A DNA stretch of 36,435 bases from Barnesiella sp. (GCA_014801075.1 JAAVEW010000008.1:12874-49308); one strand, 5' to 3'; positions 21,301-29,406 are shown, counted from the stretch's first letter. Numbers and translations are program-made. The notes: generated by a model from the letters alone, not told the origin.

Positions 21301-22858
21301 TGGTCACCTGGGCGAAGTGCTGTCGGAAGTAGTTGAAGAGCAGTTGCGGCTCGTTGGAGAGCACGGCCAGCGGGGTGTCGTTGCCCATTGAGTTGACAGG
21401 CTCTTTGGCGTCGACCACCATCGGGGTGATGATTTTCTCCACCTCCTCGCGGTTGTAGTTGAAGGCGCGCAGCAGGCGGGCGAAATCCTCGGTGTCGTTG
21501 TTGACCTTGCGGCCGGAGATTATCTTGTCGAGTTTGATACGGTGCTTTGCGAGCCAGTCGCGGTAGGGGAACTCTCCGGCCAGCATCTCCTTGAGCTGCG
21601 GGTCGTAGAGCACTTCGTTGTTCTCCATGTCAACCATCAGCATCTTGCCGGGGCGCAGACGACCTTTCTTCTTCACCTCGCCGGCCTCGAAGGGGAGTAC
21701 GCCTATCTCCGATGCTATCACCATGGTGTCGTTGTTGGTGATGACGTAGCGCGCGGGTCGCAGTCCGTTGCGGTCGAGCATGCCGCCGGCGTAGCGGCCG
21801 TCGCTGAAGAGCAGGGTGGCCGGGCCGTCCCACGCCTCCATGAGGATGGAGTGGTATTCGTAGAACGCTTTGAGTTCGGGCGAGATTGGGTTCTTGTCAT
21901 TGAAACTTTCGGGCACGAGCATGGCGAGCGCGTGGGGGAGCGACATGCCGCCCATCACGAAGTATTCAAGCACGTTGTCGAGCGATGCGGAGTCGCTCAT
22001 GCCGGGCTGCACGATAGGGGTCATGTCGTTGTCGCCGAACGCTTCGGGGTGGAGCACGCATTCGCGGGCTTTCATCCACAGTCGGTTGCCACGGATAGTG
22101 TTGATTTCGCCGTTGTGGCCGAGCATGCGGAAGGGCTGTGCGAGTGCCCAGGTGGGGAAGGTGTTGGTGGAGAATCGCGAGTGCACGAGCGCCATGGCCG
22201 TGGTGAAGTGGGGATTCATCAGGTCATGGAAATAGTAGCGCAGCTGCAGCGACGACAGCATACCTTTATATATAATGGTCTTTGACGAGAGCGACACAAT
22301 GTAGAAATCCTCCTTGCCGGGAATAGCGCTTTCGGCAATCTTCTTCTCGATGCGTTTGCGCAGTATGTAGAGCTTCGGTTCGAGGGGTTCGTTGGTGGAC
22401 TCGTCGGCGATGAATATCTGGACGATGTCAGGCTCGGCGGCACGCGCCACGCGGCCTAACTGGTCGGAGTTGACGGGGACTTCGCGGGGCGGCAGGGATG
22501 ACAGTCCCATCTCCATGCTCTCGCGCTCGATGATGTCGAAAATCATTGCGCGCGCCTCCTCGTTGCCCTTCGGCAGGAACACGAGGCCCGAGCCATAGCG
22601 TCCCTTTTCGGGGACCGCTATGCCTTGGAGCAATATGAATTCGTGGGGTATCTGCACCATGATACCCGCACCGTCGCCCGTTTTCGGGTCGGCACCCTCG
22701 GCGCCGCGGTGTACCATGTGTTCCAATACCTGGAGACCTTTCTCTACAAGCTGATGCGATTTCACGCCGCGGATGTTGACCAGCAGACCTACACCGCAGG
22801 CGTCCTTCTCATAATCGGGATTGTATAATCCCTGAGGTTGAGGCAAACCTTTCTGCAT
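18341..22858 (-). CDS. gltB: Glutamate synthase large subunit
   Basis: Converts glutamine plus 2-oxoglutarate to two glutamates. The 1505-residue protein is the standard bacterial large subunit. A short propeptide precedes the Ntn nucleophile, Cys21 in KDACGVG. Then come the central domain and the FMN-binding synthase domain (GEGGEDAARF near residue 915, GAEGGTGASPASSI near 1060). The iron-sulfur cysteines lie in CVMMRKCHTNTCPVG near 1135, and the Gly-rich beta-helix GXGXG repeats come after 1300. It is the first gene of a gltB-gltD operon with its own promoter. With GltD it makes the main ammonia-assimilation route together with glutamine synthetase, which is not in the window. Confidence 0.98.
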   Translation of the reverse strand: MQKGLPQPQGLYNPDYEKDACGVGLLVNIRGVKSHQLVEKGLQVLEHMVHRGAEGADPKTGDGAGIMVQIPHEFILLQGIAVPEKGRYGSGLVFLPKGNEEARAMIFDIIERESMEMGLSSLPPREVPVNSDQLGRVARAAEPDIVQIFIADESTNEPLEPKLYILRKRIEKKIAESAIPGKEDFYIVSLSSKTIIYKGMLSSLQLRYYFHDLMNPHFTTAMALVHSRFSTNTFPTWALAQPFRMLGHNGEINTIRGNRLWMKARECVLHPEAFGDNDMTPIVQPGMSDSASLDNVLEYFVMGGMSLPHALAMLVPESFNDKNPISPELKAFYEYHSILMEAWDGPATLLFSDGRYAGGMLDRNGLRPARYVITNNDTMVIASEIGVLPFEAGEVKKKGRLRPGKMLMVDMENNEVLYDPQLKEMLAGEFPYRDWLAKHRIKLDKIISGRKVNNDTEDFARLLRAFNYNREEVEKIITPMVVDAKEPVNSMGNDTPLAVLSNEPQLLFNYFRQHFAQVTNPPIDPLREELVMSLDSYIGAINMNLMSPSPELCKMVELKRPIITNQELDILCNLRYKGFNTRKLPMTFDVNGGDDALAKAIESLCEQAEQAVDEGCNYIVLSDRGTDATHAPIPSLLATSAVHHHLIDRKKRVQTALIVETADAREVMHFALLSGYGASAVNPYLAFAVIDSLVKSKEIQLDFHTAEKNFIKAVDKGLLKVMSKMGISTLTSYKGAQLFEAIGLGEDITRTYFGETISKIGGIDMADLQREIILNHAEAFSEDYDTEAPIRHIGQYSFRKDGESHAWNPETIATLQIATRLGSYKKFKEFTSLVDNKPQPIFIRDFLDFKPGTPIPVEEVEPIEDIMRRFVTGAMSFGSISREAHEALGIAMNAIGARSNTGEGGEDAARFKPREDGTSARSAIKQVASGRFGVTTEYLVNADEIQIKIAQGAKPGEGGQLPGFKVDKIIARTRHSIPGISLISPPPHHDIYSIEDLAQLIFDLKNVNPDARVSVKLVSESGVGTIAAGVAKAKSDLITISGAEGGTGASPASSIRYAGLPSEIGLAETQQTLVLNNLRGQVKLQVDGQLKTARDVIIMSMLGAEEYGFATSALIVLGCVMMRKCHTNTCPVGVATQNEELRRRFLGRSEYVINFFKFLAQEIRETLASLGFRSLNEVIGRSDLLTVKAGCVTPKTTHLDLSRIIFTPEESQKNAIINVTSQEHDIANVLDRKLISRAYPALESGMPVELDFPITNTDRSVGAMLSGVVAKKYGNDGLPDNTISVIFKGSAGQSFGAFLAHGISFRLEGDANDYVGKGLSGGKIVIVPPAGSNFAPEENIIAGNTLLYGATSGEVYINGRVGERFCVRNSGATAVVEGVGDHCCEYMTGGRTVVLGTTGRNFAAGMSGGVAYVWNPEGDFDYYCNMEMVELSLIEEMSDNRELHRLISNHYKHTRSPLAGRMLDNWNEYVGQFIKIIPFEYKKVLHDEKMESLQRKIASLDLDRD

Positions 22859-22932
22859 ATCTTTTACCTTAAATTAGTGAGTCACAGCATGCCACGCATG
22901 TCCTGCGCCCATCTACAGTTTATAATTCACCG

Positions 22933-22961
22933 CAAATATAATCATTTTGCCGCAATTACAA
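22933..22961 (-). promoter_or_regulatory. Promoter of gltB-gltD
   Basis: On the minus strand TTG (22961-22959), 18 bases, then TATATTTG (22940-22933), a perfect Bacteroidota -7 box. Transcription would start near 22926, giving a leader of about 67 nt. Confidence 0.7.
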
Positions 22962-23039
22962 CTAAAAATATAGAAAAAATCTACAAAATCAAATAAAAAA
23001 ATAGCAAAAAGCGGTTTATTGGCAATCCGTTGCTCCCAT

Positions 23040-23115
23040 CCCCTCGCAGTTATCCCGTCGGGTGGTATCAGTTTCCTTTCAACCCCTCGCAGTTATCCCA
23101 CCGGGTGGTATCAGT
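23040..23115. repeat. Two copies of a 33-bp palindromic repeat, period 43 bp
   Basis: Units at 23040-23072 and 23083-23115 share 31 of 33 bases and begin CCCCTCGCAGTTATCCC. Each has a small palindrome (CCACCGGGTGG in the second). The two differences fall inside the palindrome arm, and the stem is kept in the first copy through G-U pairs. They lie between the gltB promoter and the stop of the exporter gene on the same strand, and look like a REP-type dispersed element. Confidence 0.85.
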
Positions 23116-23151
23116 CACGACCCGAGGCGGAGCGGTTTGTCGGAGGTGATG

Positions 23152-23634
23152 TCACTTCGTGGCGCTGAACGATACCTTCTTAAAAATATAGATAGGCACG
23201 AGCTGCCCCACCACCATGCAAAGTATCACGAAGAAGCATACGATACCGTTGCTCTGGCATATATACAGGAAATGATTGAACTGCTCCTCGCCCGTAGCCG
23301 TAAGCGCCAGAAAGAAAGCCTGAATGGCCTTGTAGGCATAGATACCCGGAATCATGGGAAGCAACGCGGGGAAAGCAAAGGTCTCGGGCGGACACTTCAC
23401 CTTCTTCGCACAGATGATAGCCAGCAACCCCACAACGAAGGCGCCCGCCAGACTTGCCGCCACGATATGCACCCCGCCAAGATTTATCATGCAATAGCGC
23501 GTCATGTGGCCCAGCGCTGCAATGAGTCCGCAATATTTGAGCGCCATGCGCGGCGGGTTGCTGATGGCGCCGAAACCGATACCGGCCACTGCTGCGAGCA
23601 GGCCGTCGGAGAGTATGTCGAGTAAAGTTGTCAT
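23152..23634 (-). CDS. Threonine/serine exporter family protein, C-terminal-type subunit
   Basis: An integral membrane protein of the ThrE_2 (DUF3815) type, which together with a DUF1212-type partner forms an amino-acid exporter of the ThrE class. It has about 160 residues with four or five hydrophobic segments; AFPALLPMIPGIYAYKAI is the family motif. I place the start at the ATG at 23634 (MTTLLDILSDG) rather than further upstream, because this gives the common ATGA overlap with the partner stop. Substrate assignment to threonine or serine is from the family only. Confidence 0.88.
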   Translation of the reverse strand: MTTLLDILSDGLLAAVAGIGFGAISNPPRMALKYCGLIAALGHMTRYCMINLGGVHIVAASLAGAFVVGLLAIICAKKVKCPPETFAFPALLPMIPGIYAYKAIQAFFLALTATGEEQFNHFLYICQSNGIVCFFVILCMVVGQLVPIYIFKKVSFSATK

Positions 23635-24485
23635 AGGTCGGTAAAACTGATTTTCATGAGGAAGAATGCTGCGGTGAGGCCCACGGTGATGCACGCCGTG
23701 ATGATAGTGGCCTTGATGAAACGGCTGAAACCGCAGAGGTAATGGTCAGTCAGCAGGTCGTTGACACTGTTGATATACGGAATGCCGGGGATGAGGAAAA
23801 GCACACTCGTGGCAAGCGCAACCTCGGGCGTCGAGGTGATACCGTCAAACACGTAGCCCGCCGTCCCTGCGACCGCCGCCGTAAAAGCGCAAGCCATAGT
23901 CATAATCATATAGTTGACACGTGCACGCGTAAGCAGCAGTTTAAGCGAGAATCCCACCATCGTAGCCAGCGCCACGATGCACATAGCCACCCGGTCGCCG
24001 CCAAATATACGGCAGAACGAAGCATTGGCCGCAGTCACGAGCAGCAGCGTCACCCAGTCATGGTAACGTTGACATCGCAGCAGCCTCGGAAACTCCTCCG
24101 CAGCCTCATCGATAGTAATCTTGCCATCGGCCACGCGCCAGCTCAGATGGCTCAGGCGCGTATTGAGAGCATAATCGTTGGGCAAATGTTCGATAGTGTA
24201 GGAATGGCTGTATGACATCCCCTCGGCGTCGGTAAGCGTAACGAAACAGTGGGCCGGCAGAATAGTCAGCTCCACGCGATACCCCGCCGCCAAAGCCATT
24301 CGGTCGATATTTCTCTGAATACGGCTGCACGTAGCCCCGCACCCAAGCATCACACTCGCATACTTCGCCAGAAATACGCAAGCATCCCTAAGCACCGGAC
24401 TAACCGCACACCCCAAATTCCTCCTCTCCATAACGTGTTGATTAAAATAATTAAATAGTTGATTCAATAGGTTGATTTGAAACAT
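23631..24485 (-). CDS. Threonine/serine exporter family protein, N-terminal-type subunit
   Basis: The DUF1212/ThrE partner of the next gene. The first 150 or so residues are soluble with the family opening VFLAKYASVMLGCGATCSR; this part is thought to be hydrolase-like in ThrE. Then follow about five membrane segments, including VLFLIPGIPYINSVND, the counterpart of the conserved PGxP motif in the partner. The open frame starts at 24485 (284 residues); the ATG at 24431 (MERRNLGCAVSP) is an equally plausible start. Split ThrE genes overlapping by 4 bp are common in Bacteroidota. The two subunits together equal one fused actinobacterial ThrE. Confidence 0.88.
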   Translation of the reverse strand: MFQINLLNQLFNYFNQHVMERRNLGCAVSPVLRDACVFLAKYASVMLGCGATCSRIQRNIDRMALAAGYRVELTILPAHCFVTLTDAEGMSYSHSYTIEHLPNDYALNTRLSHLSWRVADGKITIDEAAEEFPRLLRCQRYHDWVTLLLVTAANASFCRIFGGDRVAMCIVALATMVGFSLKLLLTRARVNYMIMTMACAFTAAVAGTAGYVFDGITSTPEVALATSVLFLIPGIPYINSVNDLLTDHYLCGFSRFIKATIITACITVGLTAAFFLMKISFTDL

Positions 24486-24514
24486 TCACTCATAGCTGAC
24501 CCGTATTTAAGGGC

Positions 24515-24546
24515 CAACTATATAAATATAACACCTCCAAAGCAAT
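24515..24546 (-). promoter_or_regulatory. Possible promoter of the exporter operon
   Basis: On the minus strand ATTG (24546-24543), 20 bases, then TATAGTTG (24522-24515), one base off TAnnTTTG. It is the best match I find between the lux-like operon terminators and the exporter start. Confidence 0.35.
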
Positions 24547-24599
24547 TTCTTCCAAAAAATCTTAAAAATAACATTTAAGTGAAGAAAAAACTTGGAGGT
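24533..24599. repeat. 67-bp nested inverted repeat
   Basis: Three pairs of perfect arms nest around one centre: ACCTCCAA/TTGGAGGT (24533-24540, 24592-24599), TTTCTTC/GAAGAAA (24546-24552, 24581-24587) and CTTAAA/TTTAAG (24561-24566, 24574-24579). Confidence 0.75.
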
Positions 24600-24611
24600 A
24601 TTGAATTAAAA

Positions 24612-24638
24612 GGGGCACATATAAATAATATATGCCCC
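24612..24638 (-). terminator. Intrinsic terminator of the lux-like operon
   Basis: On the minus strand, GGGGCATATA pairs with TATATGTGCCCC (a 2-nt bulge), followed by TTTTAATT. It lies about 70 bp past the LuxC-like stop. Confidence 0.75.
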
Positions 24639-24663
24639 CCACTTTATACTTTAACTTATTTAG

Positions 24664-24702
24664 ATAAGTAACTGTTTAAAATAATTTTGAACAGTTACTT
24701 AT
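24664..24702. repeat. 39-bp near-perfect palindrome just after the LuxC-like gene
   Basis: ATAAGTAACTGTT (24664-24676) and AACAGTTACTTAT (24690-24702) are exact inverse copies, and the 13 bases between them also pair almost fully (AAAAT with ATTTT). It starts 6 bp past the stop codon. It could be a terminator-like hairpin, an RNA stabiliser or a recombination site. Confidence 0.85.
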
Positions 24703-24708
24703 AAGAGA

Positions 24709-25923
24709 TTATTTTACAGAAATGATGCGGCTCATCATATCAATCAGGTTGTATCCGTCCCAAGTAAGTGAAAACTCGGTTGTTCGGCCTATTGGAATAA
24801 TTCGGTCAATACCTTTTAACTCGTTGGAAATAACAAAATTTTCAAGTTCCTCTTTGTCAAAACCAAAATAAGCCATGGTCTGATATTTATTGGAAATCAC
24901 AGGTGCTATCTCATCGAGTGAATCAATAGTTTTTTCGGTAAAATAACCTCCGGCACATCTATATGAATCAATGTCGGTGGGAACTTGCGAAAGTATATCT
25001 GTCCTTACAATTAAGTTGTCGGGCATTTCATCAATCCTGATGTCCATATCAATTGACTGGCGGTAAAACGCTGTGAGTTTGTCAACACAGAGAACGGCCT
25101 GCAAGTTATAATGTTTCAGGGTATAATCATGGATTGAATTCCAAAATCGCTCTTTAGCCTCATTCAGACTCTTTGATTTGGTCCAGAATATTAATCTTGG
25201 AGCCGAACATGCATTCTGATCAAAGAGATATGTATCGTTGTAAAAATCTTCGGCAATCCTGTTCATATCCTTATCGTCGGCTTTCATGACAGCATCGGGG
25301 TTGATAACCGCGATGGAATATCGGTCGGCGAAGCAGATGTCGAAAGAGCGTGGTGGCAGTTCATTTTTACGGATGGTTGCAATTGTAGAATCTCCGCCCC
25401 ATATTATTCTTGTCGCCGCCATTTTTGAGAAAAAAGCGGTTGCATCGCTGTCCCTGCTGTAACTAATCAAGGCAATCTGCGGAAGTTTCTGCCTATCAAT
25501 TGTACCGGCATGTAGTATATCCTTCATGTGTTTGATAATGAGGTCAACCTGAGGAAATTCTTTTGACGATACACGTACAATGTTTACATTTCCTGAAAGC
25601 ATTCCTGCTACAAGCGAGTAGGCAAAGTTTACGGGGACATTTGATGGCGCTATGTGAAACGCTACACCTCTTCCGAGTCGTAATTCGGCTGTGTCAATGT
25701 ATTCGTTCTTGAGTTTGAGCAGATTGGATTTCCTGCAAAAATAGGCAAAGGTGATAACATCGGGATATAGTCTCGATTGGCGATCTTTCAACAGCGATCC
25801 TGATAATGCGCTTAGATAGTCAATCACACTTTCAGCGAACGGTACTGATGGCTTATTATTATTGAAAACATCCCAATCAATTGTATCGGGATATAACAGG
25901 TTGAAATTAGAATTTTGCTGCAT
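24709..25923 (-). CDS. LuxC-like acyl-CoA/acyl-protein reductase
   Basis: A member of the LuxC fatty acyl reductase family (aldehyde dehydrogenase fold), which reduces an activated acyl group to an aldehyde with NADPH. In bioluminescent bacteria it works with LuxE. The nucleophilic Cys is present as Cys239 in LFDQNACSAP, the LuxC active-site pattern. VAFHIAPSNVPVNFAYSLVA (about residues 92-111) is the cofactor-binding region. I choose the ATG at 25923 (MQQNSNFNLLYPD), overlapping the LuxE-like stop by 17 bp; an upstream ATG at 25953 would add ten residues without family support. The length is then 404 residues, shorter than marine LuxC (about 480). It is last of eight genes. No luciferase genes are present, so the aldehyde must serve another purpose. 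Confidence 0.87.
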   Translation of the reverse strand: MQQNSNFNLLYPDTIDWDVFNNNKPSVPFAESVIDYLSALSGSLLKDRQSRLYPDVITFAYFCRKSNLLKLKNEYIDTAELRLGRGVAFHIAPSNVPVNFAYSLVAGMLSGNVNIVRVSSKEFPQVDLIIKHMKDILHAGTIDRQKLPQIALISYSRDSDATAFFSKMAATRIIWGGDSTIATIRKNELPPRSFDICFADRYSIAVINPDAVMKADDKDMNRIAEDFYNDTYLFDQNACSAPRLIFWTKSKSLNEAKERFWNSIHDYTLKHYNLQAVLCVDKLTAFYRQSIDMDIRIDEMPDNLIVRTDILSQVPTDIDSYRCAGGYFTEKTIDSLDEIAPVISNKYQTMAYFGFDKEELENFVISNELKGIDRIIPIGRTTEFSLTWDGYNLIDMMSRIISVK

Positions 25924-26992
25924 ACGTATCACTACAACCGCGGATTTCCGCATTTTTAATTCGTCCGGATATTTTAAAATATTTTCCCTTTAATCCGCAA
26001 GGACAATCATCCTCTCCAAGTATAATACCTTCATCTTCAGTAAGAAGAATATGTCCGGGATAACTTGTCGGAAGAACGCTTACTACTTCGATAAGTCCTT
26101 TTTCACCAAAATCGGCTACTGACCAATCGTGAGGACGTCGGATGATTACATCGCTGAAAGCGGATGTGTGCAGATGTCCGCATTTACATTCCATATAAAT
26201 AGTACCGGTCTGCTCTACCATGCCATAGTAGTCATGAATATTCTCCGGCGCTATGCCGCAAACAGTATTAAGCGCCTGTTTGAATTCTGATGGAGATACT
26301 TTTTCTGATATAAGTTTCTTCCATCCTCCGCCGTGAATAAGTATTCCGTTGGATAAATCGGGACGATAGCCCGACTCTATAAGTTTCTTATAAAAATGCT
26401 GCCATACCATGAATGTAAAGCCAAAGAGGAAGATAGTCTCACCCCGATGGGCTTCCAGAAAAGCATTCATACCTTCAATGTCGAGTTCCATATCGTTATC
26501 GAGAGCATACTGGCGCTTGCTTCCGAACATGGAGAAGCCAAGGATACCTGCACCTCTGGCCGAGAACATAGCTCTGTTCTTCACCACGGCACTCGAGTCG
26601 AGAATCAGCATAGGAACACGCTTTGTACCCAGAAAATGCGAGACTATGCGTGTAAGACACTTTGTCTGATAAGAAGATGCCTCTCTGTCAAGGAATATTC
26701 TCGACACCTGTTGACCGGTAGTGCCTGAAGAAGTCAAAGTCTTTACGACGTCGTCATGCGCGCAACTACGTAATTCAAACTCTTTAAACAGTCTGACAGG
26801 AAGAAATGGCAACTGCTCGTACTCAGGCAAATTATTGATGTCTAAACCTGTTGCATCAAACATACGCCGATATTTCTCACAATTTTTGTAATGGTGGACC
26901 GTGAGTTGTCGAAGTCTGTCGTTAAGTATGGCATGCTTCTCCTCGCTATTGAGGGAAAATGGCTCTATATCAAGTATTTCGTCGAGAGTCAT
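25907..26992 (-). CDS. LuxE-like acyl-protein synthetase
   Basis: Member of the LuxE branch of adenylating enzymes, which activate a fatty acid with ATP and hand the acyl group, through a Cys on the enzyme, to LuxC. The 361-residue protein has the ATP-binding TLTSSGTTGQQVSR (about residues 86-99), LFGFTFMVWQ, GGGWKK and the HDYYGMVEQTG region. In LuxE the acyl acceptor is a cysteine close to the C-terminus; here Cys353 in RGCSD, nine residues from the end, is the natural candidate. A CPCG and a CKCGH motif could bind metal, as seen in some relatives. The 17-bp overlap with the LuxC-like gene supports an LuxE-LuxC pair. Confidence 0.87.
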   Translation of the reverse strand: MTLDEILDIEPFSLNSEEKHAILNDRLRQLTVHHYKNCEKYRRMFDATGLDINNLPEYEQLPFLPVRLFKEFELRSCAHDDVVKTLTSSGTTGQQVSRIFLDREASSYQTKCLTRIVSHFLGTKRVPMLILDSSAVVKNRAMFSARGAGILGFSMFGSKRQYALDNDMELDIEGMNAFLEAHRGETIFLFGFTFMVWQHFYKKLIESGYRPDLSNGILIHGGGWKKLISEKVSPSEFKQALNTVCGIAPENIHDYYGMVEQTGTIYMECKCGHLHTSAFSDVIIRRPHDWSVADFGEKGLIEVVSVLPTSYPGHILLTEDEGIILGEDDCPCGLKGKYFKISGRIKNAEIRGCSDTYAAKF

Positions 26993-26995
26993 AAG

Positions 26996-28435
26996 CTAAT
27001 TCAATAATTTTTGTAATTCGGCGTATTGCACCTTCCCCGAAGAGTTTTTAGGTATTTCATTAATCTTTCTGATAGAGAATGCTCTGGTATTCAGGCCTGT
27101 CTTTTCGGAAAGGAATGATTTTATATCCGATTCAAAACCCTCCTTGGTTACAAATACAGTTATCAAGTCATCCACGCCTGCCACGGCAAATTCCAGAGAA
27201 AGCCCCTGCGAGCCTGACGTACTGTCGAATTTTGCCGATTTCAATAAATCCTCCAGTGCATCAAGATTACATCTGTTACCCCAAATCTTGACAAATCTTT
27301 TCATTCGTCCGGTAATATAGTAAAAACCGTCAGCATCGCGTCGTGCAATATCACCCGTGTGAAGAACGCCGTGGTTAGTATCCCCTGTAGCGAGATCGGT
27401 AATAGATTCAGCATATCCGAGTGACACGTTGGGGCCTTCATAAATTAGCTCGCCGTCAGTTTCAGCTTCGGTTATTACTTCACCATTTGTGTCAATCAGC
27501 GAGAACCGGCCACCGGGGATTGCGATTCCGATGCTTGCGTATTTTTCTGCCGAAACAGCCTCAGGGAGGTAACTCATGCGTGCAGTAGCTTCTGTCTGAC
27601 CGTACATGATGATAAAGCGTTTGCCACAGGCGCGCGATTTATCAATAAATTCCTTGGCGAGTGTAGCATTAAGTTTGCCGCCTGCTTGAGTCAAAGTTGT
27701 AAGTTTTGGAAGCTCCATGTTGAAGAAGCGTAGTCGCCGCAACATTTCATATGTGTAAGGCACTCCCGATAAACTTGTAGCTTCGGCCTCTTTGGCAAAG
27801 GACCAGAACTCCTTTTGGATGACGGCTTTGTCAGTGAGCAGTATAGTCGCTCCCTTGAGCAGGTGACTGTTGATTACTGACAGTCCAAAACTGTAATGCA
27901 TTGGCAAGGAAGTGATTGCTCTTTCCTGCTCAGTGATATTCAGATACTTAGCTATTGATTCAGCATTGCTGAGTAAGTTGTTTTTTGTCAGTTTGACCAG
28001 TTTGGGAGAACCCGTACTACCGCTGGTAGTAAGTAATAACGCTACCTCGGGATTTATAGCGTACTCATCGGTAAGCCGCTCAATAAGTGCGTATTCCAGT
28101 AAGGTGGTGACCGCATGCCCCCCAAACTCACTAATTCGTTCAACCGGCAACCATATATACCGTGGCTGATATATGTCAATAAGATTCTTTACTATCGTAG
28201 CGTCTTTACTGCTGTCAAGCATAACTGCCGGAATGCCTATTTCCAAAAATGCAATGTATCCGGCCAATGATCCGATAGTGTTGGAACATAGACAAAACAC
28301 GAGTGCCTCCTTATTTAGAAACTGTCCAAGATAACTGGTGAAATTTCTTAAATCTTGATAGGAGTATTGTCGTTTGTCATCAGATATTACGGCGATGGAA
28401 GAACTTTGAATATCGTCGGGAAATAGGGTTCTCAT
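26996..28435 (-). CDS. AMP-dependent acyl/aryl ligase
   Basis: A complete 479-residue ANL-superfamily adenylating enzyme: TTSGSTGSPKLVKLTKNN (A3, about residues 134-151), MYGQTEATARMS (A5), HTGDIARRDADGFYYITGR (A7/A8) and the C-terminal lysine motif NSSGKVQYAEL (A10). It activates a carboxylic acid as acyl-AMP and transfers it to a thiol. Given the ACP four genes upstream and no evident CoA-specific motif, ACP loading is a reasonable guess, but CoA is equally possible. It overlaps the transketolase C-subunit stop by 4 bp (ATGA) and is 3 bp from the LuxE-like gene. Substrate (fatty, aryl or amino acid) cannot be read with confidence. Confidence 0.85.
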   Translation of the reverse strand: MRTLFPDDIQSSSIAVISDDKRQYSYQDLRNFTSYLGQFLNKEALVFCLCSNTIGSLAGYIAFLEIGIPAVMLDSSKDATIVKNLIDIYQPRYIWLPVERISEFGGHAVTTLLEYALIERLTDEYAINPEVALLLTTSGSTGSPKLVKLTKNNLLSNAESIAKYLNITEQERAITSLPMHYSFGLSVINSHLLKGATILLTDKAVIQKEFWSFAKEAEATSLSGVPYTYEMLRRLRFFNMELPKLTTLTQAGGKLNATLAKEFIDKSRACGKRFIIMYGQTEATARMSYLPEAVSAEKYASIGIAIPGGRFSLIDTNGEVITEAETDGELIYEGPNVSLGYAESITDLATGDTNHGVLHTGDIARRDADGFYYITGRMKRFVKIWGNRCNLDALEDLLKSAKFDSTSGSQGLSLEFAVAGVDDLITVFVTKEGFESDIKSFLSEKTGLNTRAFSIRKINEIPKNSSGKVQYAELQKLLN

Positions 28436-29403
28436 AAGACAAATTTGATATTTTGGACAATCTTTTCAGCTGTTAATCCGGCCTGGTCCAACATAAACGC
28501 TCTGTTACCGGCGATATAATTTTTATCTTCTACACCCAGGAATAACTGCTTTCCTTTAAATCCTGAGGCAGTCAATCGTTCCGCAACAGCACTTCCTAAA
28601 CCACCGATAATATTATGCTCTTCAATTGTTACAATCAGACGATATTTTTTTGCTATTGAATCAATTAATTCATTATCAAGAGGCTTAATCGTATGAATAT
28701 TCACTACTTGTGCCGAGAGTTGGTCATCGGCGAGTATCTCGGCGGCTTTCAAAGCTGCTGAAACCAAATCTGTGCCTGTAGCAATCAATGCTATATCTGA
28801 GCCTTGACGCAATACTTTACCTTTCCCAACTATGAATTCATAATCATCGTCATATACGACTGGAATTCGGGTTGCTCCACAGAATCTCATATACACCGGT
28901 CCGTTAATTGTGCGCATCGCTTCCATCATCTTTATGGCTTCCATGCAATCAGCCGGTGAAAGTACCGTCATATTGGGAATACTCCTCATGAGAGCTATAT
29001 CATTAATAGCTAATAGAGAGGGTCCGGACAGGCCTGCGGATAATCCGGCTGCTGAACCGATAGCTTTCATGTCAAGATTAAGATTACCCATTAGATGACG
29101 TACTTGATCGGCGCAACGCAAAGTCATAAAGGGTGCGTAAGTAGTCATATAGGTTTTGAATCCGCACATACTCATACCGGCGGCTATACCAACCATATTC
29201 TGTTCGGCAATACCAACATTCAGGCATCTGTCAGGATAGTTCTCAAATGTACGTTGTAACCCTGAGTATCGTTTTAAATCGGCGGTTAAAACGATGACAC
29301 TCTTATCATTACTAATTGTATCAGCGAATCCTACACTCCATATGGCCGGGTTAATACCCATTATGGACCATAGACGGGCATTTTTCTTATTATACTCAAT
29401 CAT
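28432..29403 (-). CDS. Transketolase, C-terminal subunit
   Basis: The second half of a split transketolase, a TPP enzyme that moves a two-carbon ketol unit to an aldehyde. The 323-residue protein contains the pyrimidine-binding domain with the essential Glu in RCLNVGIAEQNMVGIAAGM (about residues 58-76), TYAPFMTLRCADQVRH, and a C-terminal transketolase domain (VNIHTIKPLD, TIEEHNIIGGLGSAVAE). It follows the N-terminal subunit by 3 bp. Split transketolases of this kind are usually specialised rather than the housekeeping enzyme. In this operon an aldehyde from the LuxC-like reductase is an attractive acceptor. Confidence 0.92.
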   Translation of the reverse strand: MIEYNKKNARLWSIMGINPAIWSVGFADTISNDKSVIVLTADLKRYSGLQRTFENYPDRCLNVGIAEQNMVGIAAGMSMCGFKTYMTTYAPFMTLRCADQVRHLMGNLNLDMKAIGSAAGLSAGLSGPSLLAINDIALMRSIPNMTVLSPADCMEAIKMMEAMRTINGPVYMRFCGATRIPVVYDDDYEFIVGKGKVLRQGSDIALIATGTDLVSAALKAAEILADDQLSAQVVNIHTIKPLDNELIDSIAKKYRLIVTIEEHNIIGGLGSAVAERLTASGFKGKQLFLGVEDKNYIAGNRAFMLDQAGLTAEKIVQNIKFVL

Positions 29404-29406
29404 TGT

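Noticed and set aside
18401-22285. Several long plus-strand frames opposite gltB (275, 319, 179 and 247 codons)
   Set aside because: All mirror gltB codon usage, with His/Val/Ala/Gly-rich composition and no motifs.
23040-23115. Possible CRISPR array
   Set aside because: Only two units with a 10-bp gap, far too short for spacers, and no cas genes nearby.
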